A stretch of DNA of 64,000 nt from Paenibacillus crassostreae (GCF_001857945.1 NZ_CP017770.1:3224001-3288000), one strand, 5' to 3'; counted from the stretch's first letter, positions 9,868-19,900 are shown. Translations and numbers: made by a program. The notes: generated by a model not told the origin, from the letters alone.

Positions 9868-10614
9868 ATGGAAGAGGAAATGATTGCAGGTAAGCATTCA
9901 GTCACCGAGGCACTTCGATCGGGAAGAAGCATTAATAAGATATGGATATCTGAAAATGCACAAAAACATTTGACACTTCCCATTATCGCTGAAGCCAAGA
10001 AGCGTGGGGTCGTGATCCAGCAAGTGGACAAGCGGAAACTAGACCAACTCGTCCCTGATGTTCAGCATCAAGGTGTAGTGGCTCAAGTAGCTCCATATGA
10101 GTATGCTGAAGTAGACGATATTATTGCTATAGCGGAGAAAAAAGGTGAGAAGCCTTTCTTGATCTTGCTTGATGAAATTGAAGATCCTCATAATCTAGGA
10201 TCTATCTTACGTACAGCAGACTGTACTGGAGCTCATGGTGTAATCATTCCTAAACGTCGTTCTGCTCAAGTAACCGCAACGGTATCCAAAACTTCAGCAG
10301 GTGCTGTTGAGTATGTGCCGGTAGCCCAAGTGACGAATTTGGGGCAGACTATAGATAAGCTGAAAGAGTTGGGTATCTGGGTAGTGGGTACTGACGTTGA
10401 AGCTGTGCAGGAAATTTATGATACGAATGTATTTGATGGTCCTGTTGCGGTAGTTGTTGGTAATGAAGGAAAGGGCATGGGGCGATTGATTCGAGATAAA
10501 TGCGACGTGTTAGTGAAATTGCCAATGAAGGGTCAGATCAACTCATTAAATGCTTCCGTGGCAGCTGGAGTAGTCATGTATGAAGTGCTGCACCGACGTC
10601 GTAAGCAAGAGTAA
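9868..10614 (+). CDS. rlmB: 23S rRNA 2'-O-methyltransferase, TrmH/SpoU family (RlmB type)
   Basis: 248 aa SPOUT enzyme. The N-terminal substrate-binding domain begins IAGKHSVTEALRSGR. The C-terminal knotted catalytic domain carries LDEIEDPHNLGSILRTAD, GNEGKGM and LNASVAAGV motifs that bind S-adenosylmethionine. It probably methylates a peptidyl-transferase-loop guanosine (G2251 in E. coli numbering); the target is inferred from homology. A good AAGGAGGAG ribosome-binding site precedes the ATG. The gene order cysS-mrnC-rlmB-rae1 is the Bacillus order. Confidence 0.93.
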   Translation: MEEEMIAGKHSVTEALRSGRSINKIWISENAQKHLTLPIIAEAKKRGVVIQQVDKRKLDQLVPDVQHQGVVAQVAPYEYAEVDDIIAIAEKKGEKPFLILLDEIEDPHNLGSILRTADCTGAHGVIIPKRRSAQVTATVSKTSAGAVEYVPVAQVTNLGQTIDKLKELGIWVVGTDVEAVQEIYDTNVFDGPVAVVVGNEGKGMGRLIRDKCDVLVKLPMKGQINSLNASVAAGVVMYEVLHRRRKQE

Positions 10615-10620
10615 TTATAT

Positions 10621-11142
10621 ATGGTAAACCTACGGGATGTGCTTCTTGTCGATGCATACAACATGATCGGGGGATGGCCCGAACTGGCCCAGTTGGCAAG
10701 CATGAATATGCAAGAAGCAAGAGACCGTCTACTGGAACGACTAGCGGATTATCAGGCATTCTCAGGGAAACAAGTCATTGCAGTTTTCGATGCATATCGC
10801 GTACCCGGATTAGGTAAGTCCTTCTCTCAGAGTAAAATACAGGTGTATTTCACGAAAGAAAAAGAAACAGCTGACGAGACGATTGAACGACTAGTAGGTG
10901 AAATGAGTCAAAGGCGGCGTCAGATCTATGTAGCAACCAGTGATTTAATAGAGCAAAATGTCATTTTTGCTAAAGGTGCACTCCGGTTATCAGCACGTGA
11001 ACTTCTAATCGAAGTTGAGAATTCTGAACGTGAAATTGAAGAGCAGATTAAACGGGAACGGGTTGGCTCTAATCGTAATACAATAGATGATAAATTGAGT
11101 CCGGAGCAACGAAAGTTATTTGAACGTTGGCGGCGGGAATGA
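10621..11142 (+). CDS. rae1: ribosome-associated endoribonuclease Rae1 (NYN/PIN-like, YacP)
   Basis: 173 aa. The N-terminal LLVDAYNMIGGW and the later YVATSDLIEQ are the acidic motifs of NYN-domain nucleases. The B. subtilis homologue enters the ribosomal A site and cuts certain mRNAs during translation; the same role is inferred. It begins 6 nt after rlmB and is the last gene before the sigH promoter. Confidence 0.92.
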   Translation: MVNLRDVLLVDAYNMIGGWPELAQLASMNMQEARDRLLERLADYQAFSGKQVIAVFDAYRVPGLGKSFSQSKIQVYFTKEKETADETIERLVGEMSQRRRQIYVATSDLIEQNVIFAKGALRLSARELLIEVENSEREIEEQIKRERVGSNRNTIDDKLSPEQRKLFERWRRE

Positions 11143-11215
11143 TATATTTGAATATATTACCATTTTAAAGTTCTTGACATTTATGACATACTTGTAATCA
11201 TTAGTAATGTTATGG

Positions 11216-11245
11216 TTGACGGTAATAGGTTACATAATATATACT
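11216..11245 (+). promoter_or_regulatory. probable SigA promoter of sigH
   Basis: TTGACG (11216-11221), an 18-nt spacer, then TATACT (11240-11245), giving a start near 11252. Another TTGACA at 11174 has no well-spaced -10. In B. subtilis sigH is transcribed by SigA and repressed by AbrB; no AbrB site can be read by eye. Confidence 0.6.
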
Positions 11246-11301
11246 GATCCTATATTTCACAGAGTAACGGTGTACCTTTCGTTGCAACCGGGGGGATTCT
11301 G

Positions 11302-11946
11302 GTGAGTGTCGACCTGAAGGATTTAATGGTGTCTGATTATGCATGCCTCAGTGATGAGGACATAGTCGAAGCTTTCCGCTTAGGCGAGAGTTTAGCACTA
11401 GAGTTCTTGATCAACAAGTATAGAAATTTTGTACGAGCAAAAGCTAGATCCTATTTTTTGATCGGTGCTGATCGTGAGGATATCGTTCAAGAAGGAATGA
11501 TTGGGTTATATAAGTCGATAAGGGACTTCAGAGGAGATAAGCAATCATCGTTTAAGGCTTTCGCTGAATTGTGCATTACAAGGCAAATTATTACTGCGAT
11601 TAAGACGGCTACGAGACAGAAGCATATTCCATTAAACTCCTACATATCGTTGGACAAGCCCATATATGATGAAGATTCTGATCGGACATTGCTTGATGTA
11701 ATTTGTGGGTCGCAAATATCTGACCCTGAGCAATTGGCTATTAATAAAGAAGAATTTATGGGTCTGGAAGATAAGATGTCTGAAATTCTTAGTGATTTGG
11801 AACGTAAGGTTCTTATGTTGTATTTAGACGGACAATCCTATCAAGAAATTTCGGTGGATTTAGACCGACATGTTAAGTCAATTGATAATGCTCTTCAACG
11901 TGTGAAACGTAAGTTGGAGAGATATTTGGAAGTAAGAGATAACTGA
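11302..11946 (+). CDS. sigH: RNA polymerase sigma factor SigH (transition state/sporulation)
   Basis: 214 aa, GTG start behind ACCGGGGGGA. Region 2 includes DREDIVQEGMIGLYKSIRDF for core and -10 binding. Region 4 near the C-terminus (LSDLERKVLMLYLDGQSYQEIS) is the -35-binding helix-turn-helix. SigH directs early sporulation genes such as spo0A and spo0F. It lies between rae1 and rpmG as in B. subtilis and is followed by its own terminator. Confidence 0.96.
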   Translation: MSVDLKDLMVSDYACLSDEDIVEAFRLGESLALEFLINKYRNFVRAKARSYFLIGADREDIVQEGMIGLYKSIRDFRGDKQSSFKAFAELCITRQIITAIKTATRQKHIPLNSYISLDKPIYDEDSDRTLLDVICGSQISDPEQLAINKEEFMGLEDKMSEILSDLERKVLMLYLDGQSYQEISVDLDRHVKSIDNALQRVKRKLERYLEVRDN

Positions 11947-11964
11947 ATATCTGCTTTAATTGAG

Positions 11965-11990
11965 AAAGGCTCGATCTTGAGTCTTTTTTT
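11965..11990 (+). terminator. intrinsic terminator of sigH
   Basis: AAGGCTC and GAGTCTT pair over a short GATCTT loop (one G-U), followed by a run of seven T. Confidence 0.85.
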
Positions 11991-12018
11991 AAGTATAAGA
12001 AAGTATAAGTATCATCAG
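11991..12018 (+). repeat. remnant (left end) of the 100-bp intergenic repeat, copy R4
   Basis: AAGTATAAGAAAGTATAAGT followed by ATCATCAG matches the first 25-28 bases of the full copies at 49200 and 50516. It begins directly after the T run of the sigH terminator. The centre and right end are missing. Confidence 0.55.
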
Positions 12019-12183
12019 TAAATCATATTTAACGTGAACATCTATCAGATGGAATGAAAATGTTTAGCCCCACTAAGAATGTACTATACTAGTATATGAT
12101 TGTGGGCAGTTCCCCAGTAAAGAAAAAGGATAGAGACAACCTTTAGTTGTAAAGTGAGCCTCTATTGTGGGTGCATTCTTTCG
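12019..12183. other. intergenic stretch before the rpmG promoter, no gene seen
   Basis: No open frame with a credible ribosome-binding site and no tRNA fold is visible. A small inverted repeat (ACAAC/GTTGT near 12137-12151) and a TATACT at about 12090 are present, but neither makes a convincing element on its own. Confidence 0.4.
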
Positions 12184-12212
12184 TTGACATGATATGAGCC
12201 ATGTGATAAAGT
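12184..12212 (+). promoter_or_regulatory. SigA promoter of rpmG-secE-nusG
   Basis: TTGACA (12184-12189), a 17-nt spacer, then TAAAGT (12207-12212) preceded by TGA, an extended -10. The start would be near 12219, leaving a leader of about 170 nt before rpmG. An open frame across this leader (from 12236) lacks a ribosome-binding site. Confidence 0.7.
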
Positions 12213-12391
12213 GTTTTAGGTAGGCCTAAATTCGCGTGGTTTTAATGAATAAGAAAGCAAAAGTCATCTTGTATTCTTTCTTGTTCATCTCGCAGAAACG
12301 GCTTTTTCTTTCAGCAATGAAAGGTCTAACTGTTTCTAATTGGGATCAATATAGAGTCTTCTTAAGGAGACGTCTACGGGAGGTGCACATC

Positions 12392-12541
12392 ATGCGGGTA
12401 ATTATCACTTTGGCTTGTACAAATTGCAAACAAAGAAACTACGCAACCACGAAGAACAAGCGGAATCACCCCGACCGCATGGAGATGAAGAAATTTTGCA
12501 AGTATTGTAACGAGCAAACTCCTCATCGCGAAACCAGATAA
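12392..12541 (+). CDS. rpmG: 50S ribosomal protein L33, zinc-binding form
   Basis: 49 aa, starting at the ATG after GGGAGGTGCACATC. It has two CxxC pairs (C9/C12 and C36/C39), so it is the zinc-dependent type of L33. Bacillales often carry zinc-free paralogues elsewhere that are induced by zinc limitation. The upstream in-frame extension to 12236 is rejected because it has no ribosome-binding site and crosses the leader. secE follows after 27 nt. Confidence 0.95.
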   Translation: MRVIITLACTNCKQRNYATTKNKRNHPDRMEMKKFCKYCNEQTPHRETR

Positions 12542-12568
12542 GATAGTCTTATTGGAGGTGTAGTCGGC

Positions 12569-12760
12569 GTGAAAGGTAAGTTCAAGTCTTTTTTTTCCTT
12601 TTTCTCTGAGAGCTGGGCTGAACTCAAAAAGGTTCGCTGGCCCAATCGTAAAGAACTGACGAACTATACTCTTATAGTCATTGGTACGGTTACGTTTGTC
12701 ACAATTTATTTTTGGGTGCTAGACATCGGTATTTCCGCTGTGATCGAAGCGATTATTTAA
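12569..12760 (+). CDS. secE: preprotein translocase subunit SecE
   Basis: 63 aa, GTG start after GGAGGTGTAG. This is the short Gram-positive form with a single transmembrane segment (about residues 33-55), preceded by the conserved amphipathic WAELKKVRWPNRKEL. It clamps SecY in the export channel. Position between rpmG and nusG is the standard arrangement. Confidence 0.97.
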   Translation: MKGKFKSFFSFFSESWAELKKVRWPNRKELTNYTLIVIGTVTFVTIYFWVLDIGISAVIEAII

Positions 12761-12782
12761 GAAGGGTCCCAGGTGGCTTGAT

Positions 12783-13319
12783 ATGGAAAAAAGATGGTAT
12801 GTCGTTCATACCTATTCAGGGTATGAGAATAAGGTCAAAGCCAATTTGGAAAAACGCGTAGAGTCTATGGGGATGGAAGATAAGATATTCCGTGTTCTTG
12901 TTCCGATGGAAGAAGAAATCGTAAACAAAGACGGTAAGAAAAAAACTGTCATGCGTAAAGTTTACCCCGGATATGTCATTGTCGAAATGATCCAGACTGA
13001 TGATTCTTGGTATGTTGTTCGCAACACACCAGGAGTAACAGGTTTTGTTGGTTCAACAGGCTCAGGTTCTAAACCTACAGCTCTGCTTCCAGAAGAAATG
13101 GAACAGATCCTGAAACATATGGGAATGAATGAACCGAAACCCCACATCGAATTTGAACTTAAGGAATCGGTTAGAATTAAAGTCGGTCCTTTTGCGAACT
13201 TCGTGGGCTCCGTGGAAGAAATTTTGGTAGACAAGAGCAAAGTCAAGGTACACGTTAACATGTTTGGACGGGAAACCCCAGTAGAGTTGGATTATACTCA
13301 AGTGGAGAAGATTGATTAA
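12783..13319 (+). CDS. nusG: transcription termination/antitermination factor NusG
   Basis: 178 aa. The N-terminal NGN domain begins RWYVVHTYSGYENKVK and binds RNA polymerase. The C-terminal KOW domain (FANFVGSVEEI to VELDYTQVEKID) contacts ribosomal protein S10 or Rho. The usual secE-nusG-rplK-rplA order holds. Confidence 0.97.
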   Translation: MEKRWYVVHTYSGYENKVKANLEKRVESMGMEDKIFRVLVPMEEEIVNKDGKKKTVMRKVYPGYVIVEMIQTDDSWYVVRNTPGVTGFVGSTGSGSKPTALLPEEMEQILKHMGMNEPKPHIEFELKESVRIKVGPFANFVGSVEEILVDKSKVKVHVNMFGRETPVELDYTQVEKID

Positions 13320-13387
13320 TCTTCAGGTTTCTTGTGGGAGGGCAGCGATGTCCGCTTAACCACTATTGAGTCAAGGAGGTGTTTTAC

Positions 13388-13813
13388 ATGGCAAAAAAGG
13401 TAATCAAAATTGTAAAACTGCAAATTCCTGCAGGTAAAGCGAATCCGGCACCACCGGTAGGTCCTGCGTTGGGTCAAGCAGGTGTCAACATTATGGCATT
13501 TTGTAAAGAGTTCAATGCTCGTACAGCAGATCAAGCTGGATTGATTATTCCGGTTGAAATTTCTGTATTCGAAGATCGTTCGTTTACATTCATCACCAAA
13601 ACTCCTCCTGCTGCAGTTCTACTTCGTGTAGCTGCAAAGATTGAGAAGGGTTCTGGCGAACCGAATAAGAAGAAGGTTGCTACAGTTAAGCGTGCAGTAG
13701 TACGTGAAATCGCTGAGCAAAAAATGCCTGACCTTAATGCTGCATCCGTTGAGGCTGCTATGCGTATGGTTGAAGGTACTGCCCGCAGTATGGGAATCAC
13801 AATCGAAGACTAA
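13388..13813 (+). CDS. rplK: 50S ribosomal protein L11
   Basis: 141 aa from the ATG behind AAGGAGGTGTTTTAC; an in-frame ATG three codons earlier lies too close to that site. It has the N-terminal [27 protein letters not shown] loop and a C-terminal 23S-binding domain. L11 forms the stalk base with L10/L12 and is needed for RelA-type stringent signalling and thiostrepton binding. Confidence 0.97.
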   Translation: MAKKVIKIVKLQIPAGKANPAPPVGPALGQAGVNIMAFCKEFNARTADQAGLIIPVEISVFEDRSFTFITKTPPAAVLLRVAAKIEKGSGEPNKKKVATVKRAVVREIAEQKMPDLNAASVEAAMRMVEGTARSMGITIED

Positions 13814-13901
13814 TTTTAGGTTTTTCTGCGACACGCAGGTCTGAATAAGGCCGGCATATGTGGGAGGAATTTCCGCTAAAACCACAAAGGAGGAAGATTT
13901 C

Positions 13902-14594
13902 ATGGCTAAACATGGTAAGAAGTATCAAGAAGCTGCTAAGCTAATTAATAGCGAATCAGTATACGAGCCTTCAGAAGCCGTAGCATTGGTGAAAAAGGCA
14001 GCAACTGCTAAATTCGACGAAACTGTTGAAGCAGCTGTTCGTTTGGGCGTAGACCCACGTAAACAAGACCAAGCCGTTCGTGGTGTAGTTGTCTTGCCTC
14101 ACGGCACAGGTAAAACACAACGTGTATTGGTATTTGCAAAAGGTGATAAGGTGAAGGAAGCGGAAGCGGCTGGTGCTGATTATGTTGGGGATGCTGATAT
14201 AATCAACAAGATCCAACAAGGCTGGTTCGAATTCGATGTCTGCGTAGCTACACCTGATATGATGAGTGAGGTTGGTAAACTGGGTCGTCTACTTGGTGGT
14301 AAAGGTCTAATGCCTAACCCTAAAGCAGGCACGGTTACTTTCGATGTTGCTAAAGCTGTTCAAGAAATTAAAGCTGGTAAGATCGAATACCGTCTCGATA
14401 AAGCAGGTCAAATTCACGCGCCAATCGGTAAAGTATCATTCAGTGAAGAACAATTGAATGAGAACCTTAAATCTTTACTTGATGCGTTAAACCGTGCAAA
14501 ACCAGCATCTGCTAAAGGTGTGTATCTGAAGGGGATTGCTATTTCCTCGACGATGGGTCCAAGTGCACATGTGAACACATCTGCTTACAAATAA
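13902..14594 (+). CDS. rplA: 50S ribosomal protein L1
   Basis: 230 aa from the ATG following AAAGGAGGAAGATTTC; the upstream in-frame ATG at 13860 has no ribosome-binding site. The conserved RNA-binding stretch [14 protein letters not shown] is present. L1 forms the mobile L1 stalk at the E site and in many bacteria represses its own operon by binding the mRNA. Confidence 0.97.
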   Translation: MAKHGKKYQEAAKLINSESVYEPSEAVALVKKAATAKFDETVEAAVRLGVDPRKQDQAVRGVVVLPHGTGKTQRVLVFAKGDKVKEAEAAGADYVGDADIINKIQQGWFEFDVCVATPDMMSEVGKLGRLLGGKGLMPNPKAGTVTFDVAKAVQEIKAGKIEYRLDKAGQIHAPIGKVSFSEEQLNENLKSLLDALNRAKPASAKGVYLKGIAISSTMGPSAHVNTSAYK

Positions 14595-14604
14595 GAAATT
14601 TATA

Positions 14605-14633
14605 TTGACTAGTTCAATAGGATTTGCTATTAT
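14605..14633 (+). promoter_or_regulatory. SigA promoter of the rplJ-rplL transcript
   Basis: TTGACT (14605-14610), a 17-nt spacer, then TATTAT (14628-14633). The start would be near 14640, placing the L10 leader at the 5' end of the transcript. Confidence 0.8.
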
Positions 14634-14639
14634 GTAAGA

Positions 14640-14813
14640 GTTGTTGTGAATGACTTGATGTTATTTTAAAGTTGAATATGCTTACCGTAGACAGTAGGTG
14701 CCAGTGGCTTAATTCCCTACCGAGGTGTTGTGATAGAACGTCAGTAATGCTTGGACGAAAGTCCTTACAAATGATGATTCATCAGGCCTTCGTAGATTCT
14801 GCGGAGGCTTTTT
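14640..14813 (+). promoter_or_regulatory. ribosomal protein L10 leader with attenuator
   Basis: The leader has the conserved core TACCGTAGACAGTAGGTGCC (from about 14683) and later CCTACCGAGGTGTTG, which form the L10(L12)4-binding domain. It ends in a terminator hairpin, GCCTTCGTAG and CTGCGGAGGC around an ATT loop (14786-14808), followed by TTTTT. In Bacillales, binding of excess L10 favours termination upstream of rplJ. Confidence 0.88.
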
Positions 14814-14882
14814 AATTGCCTAAGTAGAATGTTCAGTGGTTATGAATACTGCTGTATAGTAAACTATCAGGAGGTGTATAGA

Positions 14883-15386
14883 TTGGCAAATGCAAAAGTA
14901 ATTCAATCAAAACAAGAAGCAGTAGATGTAGTTACAACAAAGCTACGCGAAAGCGTAACAACTGTTATTGCAGACTACCGTGGATTGAATGTAGCTCAAA
15001 TCACTGAATTGCGTAAGCAACTTCGTGAAGCGGGTATTGAAATGACAGTGTTGAAAAACTCATTGTTGCGTCGTGCAACTGCTGCTACTGAACTTACAGA
15101 ATTGGACAGCGTTCTTGTTGGTCCAACGGTTGTAGCGTTTGGTGGAGAAGATGCAGTAGCACCTGCTAAAATTCTTAACGACTTCGCTAAGAAGAATGAT
15201 GCGTTGAAATTGAAGGGTGCTGTAGTTGAAGGTAAAGTAGTAAGTGTTGAGCAGATTAAAGCTCTTGCTGAACTTCCTTCGCGCGATGGACTTCTTTCCA
15301 TGCTTCTCAGTGTGCTTCAAGCGCCTGTGCGTAACTTCGCACTCGCTGTTAAAGCTGTTGCTGACAAAGAAGAACAAAGCGCGTAA
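14883..15386 (+). CDS. rplJ: 50S ribosomal protein L10
   Basis: 167 aa with a TTG start at 14883, 7 nt after AGGAGGT (14869-14875); an in-frame ATG far upstream has no such site. It carries the N-terminal 23S/L11-binding domain ([24 protein letters not shown]) and a C-terminal helix that anchors L7/L12 dimers. Expression is controlled by the L10 leader just upstream. Confidence 0.96.
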   Translation: MANAKVIQSKQEAVDVVTTKLRESVTTVIADYRGLNVAQITELRKQLREAGIEMTVLKNSLLRRATAATELTELDSVLVGPTVVAFGGEDAVAPAKILNDFAKKNDALKLKGAVVEGKVVSVEQIKALAELPSRDGLLSMLLSVLQAPVRNFALAVKAVADKEEQSA

Positions 15387-15450
15387 GTACTTTGTTCCTC
15401 AGTTTTACGTAATAAACAAAATATTTTAATATAAAATTGGAGGTTCACCC

Positions 15451-15813
15451 ATGAGTAATGAACAAATTTTAGAAGCTATTAAAGGTATGTCTGTATTGGA
15501 ATTGAACGATCTTGTTAAAGCAATCGAAGAAGAATTCGGCGTAACTGCAGCAGCTCCAGTAGCAGCAGCAGGTGGCGGAGCAGCAGCAGTAGCTGAAGAG
15601 CAATCCGAGTTTGACGTAATCTTGACTAGCGCTGGCGCTTCTAAGATCAACGTTATCAAAGCAGTTCGTGAAATCACTGGTCTTGGTTTGAAAGAAGCAA
15701 AAGACTTGGTAGATAACGCTCCAAAAGCATTGAAAGAAAAAGTATCTAAAGAAGAAGCAGAAACAGTAAAAGCTAAATTGGAAGAAGCAGGCGCTGGCGT
15801 AGAAGTTAAGTAA
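15451..15813 (+). CDS. rplL: 50S ribosomal protein L7/L12
   Basis: 120 aa, the usual length. An N-terminal dimerisation helix, an alanine-rich hinge ([18 protein letters not shown]) and the factor-binding C-terminal domain ([34 protein letters not shown]). It recruits elongation factors as several dimers on L10. A strong terminator follows 50 nt after the stop. Confidence 0.98.
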   Translation: MSNEQILEAIKGMSVLELNDLVKAIEEEFGVTAAAPVAAAGGGAAAVAEEQSEFDVILTSAGASKINVIKAVREITGLGLKEAKDLVDNAPKALKEKVSKEEAETVKAKLEEAGAGVEVK

Positions 15814-15863
15814 TTTCTTCTCAAATTTTCAAAAGTTTGACTGCTTGTTAACATTTCCGAAAA

Positions 15864-15900
15864 AAACAAACCCCTTGAATTTAGTTCAAGGGGTTTGTTT
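15864..15900 (+). terminator. strong intrinsic terminator after rplL
   Basis: A 16-bp perfect stem: the arms AAACAAACCCCTTGAA and TTCAAGGGGTTTGTTT around a 5-nt TTTAG loop. The flanking A and T runs make it functional in both directions. Confidence 0.93.
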
Positions 15901-15909
15901 CTAATTTAA

Positions 15910-15954
15910 AATATAAGAATCTATAAGTTTCACTTGGTATAACCGTTTCTGCTT
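15910..15954 (+). repeat. internally deleted copy of the 100-bp intergenic repeat, R3
   Basis: The left part AATATAAGAATCTATAAGTT plus TCACTT matches the left end of copies R1 and R2. The right part CCGTTTCTGCTT matches their right end. About 55 nt of the centre, including the CCGTCC/GGACGG hairpin, are missing. It begins 10 nt after the rplL terminator. Confidence 0.7.
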
Positions 15955-16021
15955 ATATGATGACTAAATTTTCATAAAATCGGAAAAAATAGAATATGAA
16001 GTTAGATTCGGAGGGGTTGAG

Positions 16022-16627
16022 ATGTCGCAGCACTATTATTCGAATCAACCGGAATCGAAACATGACCGCAAGATTATCGAAGAGCAATTAAATGGGACAA
16101 CTTATCGCTTTGTAAGTGATGCTGGAGTATTCTCAAAAAACGGTGTTGATTTCGGTAGTAAGGTATTGATCGAGGCCTTGGAATTACCGGTTGTGGCTGA
16201 GGTGCTGGATGTCGGATGCGGTTATGGACCGATTGGGCTTTCAGCGGCAAGGGCTGTTCCTAATGGTCATGTCACCATGTTGGATATTAATGCTAGAGCC
16301 ATCGAGTTAGCTAAAGAAAATGCTCAATTGAATAAGATCACTAATGTTTCTATCATGGAAAGTGATTTGTTTGCGGCTGTACAGGGGAAAGTTTTTGATG
16401 TCATTGTGAGCAATCCACCTATTCGTGCGGGCAAAGATACGGTTCATTCCATTTTTGAACAAGCTTATGAACATTTGAGAGTTGGTGGTGCACTGTGGAT
16501 TGTGATTCAAAAAAAACAAGGTGCACCATCTGCAAGAGAAAAGCTAGAAAGATTATTCGGTGAAGTGCAGGAAGTGACGAAGGAAAAAGGATATCGTATA
16601 TTTAAAGCGATAAAATCCGAGGAATAA
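16022..16627 (+). CDS. ybxB: class I SAM-dependent methyltransferase, RsmC-like (YbxB)
   Basis: 201 aa. The SAM-binding motif VLDVGCGYGPIG and the catalytic VSNPPI motif place it with 16S rRNA guanine-N2 methyltransferases of the RsmC type, here as the short single-domain form. The rRNA substrate is inferred. A gene of this family lies between rplL and rpoB in B. subtilis too. The start ATG follows GGAGGGGTTGAG. Confidence 0.9.
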   Translation: MSQHYYSNQPESKHDRKIIEEQLNGTTYRFVSDAGVFSKNGVDFGSKVLIEALELPVVAEVLDVGCGYGPIGLSAARAVPNGHVTMLDINARAIELAKENAQLNKITNVSIMESDLFAAVQGKVFDVIVSNPPIRAGKDTVHSIFEQAYEHLRVGGALWIVIQKKQGAPSAREKLERLFGEVQEVTKEKGYRIFKAIKSEE

Positions 16628-16642
16628 TGCGAATTAGAACTA

Positions 16643-16674
16643 TTGACTTGACATTTCAGATATGATACTATTAT
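16643..16674 (+). promoter_or_regulatory. SigA promoter region of rpoB-rpoC
   Basis: Two overlapping -35 boxes are present. TTGACT (16643-16648) is 17 nt before TACTAT (16666-16671). TTGACA (16648-16653) is 15 nt before TATTAT (16669-16674). The sequence alone does not say which pair is used; the first has better spacing. Start near 16680. Confidence 0.7.
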
Positions 16675-16679
16675 GAAAT

Positions 16680-16955
16680 GTCAGTATTAGGATAGGCTTC
16701 TTGTCTTTAGTTTGCTCAATTATCTAAAGTCTTGTTAGTCAAATAACATAGACTTTTCGTATCATAATATGGTATGGCGTACGAGAGCAAATCTTTAGAT
16801 AAAGAGGTCTGTGTGATTGGAAGGCCCATAGTAAGTGCTCTTTGTTCGAAAAAATTCGGGTAAGGGCTTTTCTTTATTTGTGGGAGTGGCTTCTGTATGG
16901 TTCCATTATAAATGTCCAAACAGAGGTTCGCAATGTATTTTTAAAGTGAGTAGAC
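16680..16955 (+). promoter_or_regulatory. structured rpoB leader with crossing inverted repeats and a terminator-like hairpin
   Basis: TTTGCTC (16711-16717) is complementary to GAGCAAA (16785-16791). TTATCTAAAG (16720-16729) is perfectly complementary to CTTTAGATAA (16793-16802). The two pairings cross, so the leader can form a pseudoknot or two mutually exclusive folds. Downstream, GCTCTT..TTCGAA pairs with TTCGGG..AAGGGC (16837-16867), followed by TTTTCTTTATTT, which has the shape of an intrinsic terminator. Attenuation is an inference. Confidence 0.5.
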
Positions 16956-16973
16956 ATGAGGGGTGAGTTAAAG

Positions 16974-19900
16974 TTGGCAGGACATCTTGTTCAGTATGGT
17001 CGACGCACTCGGCGAAGTTATGCACGAATTAACGAAGTACTCGAAATTCCGAACCTGATCGAAATCCAGCAGAAATCGTATGATTGGTTTTTGGAGGAAG
17101 GATTACGGGAGATGTTTCACGATATTTCGCCGATCCAAGATTTCACAGGTAATTTGGTTCTGGAGTTTATTGACTACAGTCTTGGTGAGCCTAAGTATAA
17201 TGTAGATGATGCCAAAGAGCGTGACGTTACGTATGCGGCGCCATTACGCGTTAAAGTTAGACTCATTAACAGAGAAACGGGAGAAGTCAAAGAGCAGGAA
17301 GTGTTCATGGGAGATTTCCCATTGATGACGGAGACCGGTACATTTATTATTAACGGTGCAGAACGGGTAATTGTCAGCCAGTTGGTTCGCTCTCCTAGCG
17401 TCTATTTTAGCACCAAAATCGACAAAAATGGTAAGAAGAATTACACAGCAACTGTGATTCCTAACCGTGGAGCATGGCTTGAACTGGAAACGGATGCGAA
17501 GGACATTATGTATGTCCGTATTGACCGTACTCGTAAAATACCAGTAACTGTATTGCTTCGCGCACTAGGCTTTGGTAGCGATGCTGAAATTCTTGATTTG
17601 CTGGGTGATGATGAATATATCCGTAATACGTTGGATAAAGATAACACGGACTCAACTGAAAAAGCACTCATAGAGATTTATGAGCGTCTTCGTCCAGGTG
17701 AACCTCCTACTTTGGACAATGCAAAGAGTTTGTTAATTGCACGTTTCTTTGATCCAAAACGTTATGATCTAGCAAATGTAGGTCGTTACAAAATTAATAA
17801 AAAATTACACATTAAGAATCGCTTGTTTGAACAAAAATTGGCTCAGAATCTAGTTGATCCAGAGACAGGAGAAATTCTGGCTGAATCTGGTCAAATCGTG
17901 GATCGCCGATTGTTGGATACATTGCTTCCTTATTTAGAGAATGGTGTTGGTCTTAAGACATATCATGTGGCTAATGGCGCACTTGATGCAGGAGAAGTTT
18001 CACTTCAAAGCATCGAAGTATATTCTCATAATGAAGAAGGCAAAGTTATCAAAGTGATTGGTAATGCCAATATTGATAAATTAGTTAAAAATATTACACC
18101 TGCGGATATCATTTCATCCATCAGCTACTTCCTTAACTTGCTTCAAGGTGTAGGTAGTACGGATGATATTGACCACTTGGGTAACCGTCGTTTACGTTCT
18201 GTTGGTGAATTGCTACAGAATCAATTCCGGATAGGTCTTTCGAGAATGGAACGTGTTGTTCGTGAAAGAATGTCTATTCAGGATGCGAACGTTATTACAC
18301 CGCAAGCGTTGATTAATATTCGACCTGTAATTGCATCTATTAAGGAGTTCTTTGGTAGTTCACAGTTGTCGCAATTTATGGATCAAACCAATCCGCTTGG
18401 TGAATTGACGCACAAACGCCGTCTATCCGCTTTAGGACCTGGTGGTTTGACTCGTGAACGCGCTGGATTTGAAGTTCGTGACGTCCATCCAAGTCATTAT
18501 GGCCGGATGTGCCCAATCGAGACACCAGAAGGACCGAACATCGGGTTGATTAACTCCTTGTCTACATTTGCTCGTGTGAATGAATATGGATTTATTGAAG
18601 CGCCATATCGTTGGGTAGATCCGAAGACAGGAATTGTAACAGAACATATTGATTATCTTACTGCTGATGAAGAATATAACTATATTGTTGCTCAAGCGAA
18701 CTCTGTATTAACAGAAGAAGGTAAGTTCCGTGATGACATCGTTATCGTTCGTTATAACAAACAAGCAGATAATATTCTTTCTATGCCAAGTGATCGTGTA
18801 GATTACATGGATGTATCACCTAAACAAGTAGTATCCGTAGCAACGGCGTTAATTCCATTCCTAGAGAATGATGACTCCAACCGTGCGCTAATGGGATCTA
18901 ACATGCAACGCCAAGCTGTGCCACTTCTTATTCCTAAAGCTCCATTAGTAGGAACAGGGATGGAACATAAGTCTGCTAAAGACTCTGGTGTATGTATTGT
19001 ATCCAAATATGACGGTATTATCGAACGATCTTCAGCCAATGAAATTTGGTTACGTCGTGTAGAGATGGTAGACGGCAATGAAGTGAAGGGCGATATCGTG
19101 AAGCATAAGTTACACAAATTTATGCGTTCAAACCAAGGAACTTGTATTAATCAACGTCCAATCGTTAAAAGAGGAGATGTTGTGAAAGCAGGAGATATCC
19201 TTGCAGATGGACCATCTACTGAAATGGGCGAACTTGCTCTTGGACGTAACGTAGTCGTTGCTTTCATGACTTGGGAAGGTTACAACTATGAGGATGCTAT
19301 CCTTCTAAGTGAGAAGATGGTTAAAGAGGATGTATACACTTCGATCCATATTGAAGAATATGAATCTGAAGCACGTGATACGAAGCTTGGACCTGAAGAA
19401 ATCACACGTGATATTCCTAATGTAGGTGAAGATGCACTTCGTAATCTGGATGAACGCGGAATTATTCGAATTGGTGCTGAGATCAGCGCTGGTGACATCC
19501 TAGTTGGTAAAGTAACACCGAAAGGTGTAACGGAGCTAACAGCAGAAGAACGCTTGCTGCATGCTATCTTTGGTGAAAAAGCTCGTGAGGTGCGTGATAC
19601 CTCTCTACGTGTACCGCATGGTAGTGACGGTATTATCGTCGATGTTAAGGTATTTACTCGTGAGAACGGTGATGAGTTGCCACCGGGTGTTAATCAAATG
19701 GTTCGTGTTTATATAGCGCAGAAACGTAAAATTTCCGAGGGCGATAAGATGGCTGGGCGCCATGGTAATAAAGGGGTCGTAGCCCGCATCTTGCCTGAAG
19801 AAGATATGCCGTTCCTTCCGGATGGAACTCCAGTACAAGTTTGTCTAAATCCACTAGGGGTACCATCACGTATGAACGTCGGTCAATTACTTGAAGTGCA

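Noticed and set aside
12236..12391. N-terminal extension of L33 by 52 codons
   Set aside because: No ribosome-binding site at the upstream start. L33 has a strong site before the ATG at 12392 and a conserved length of 49 aa.
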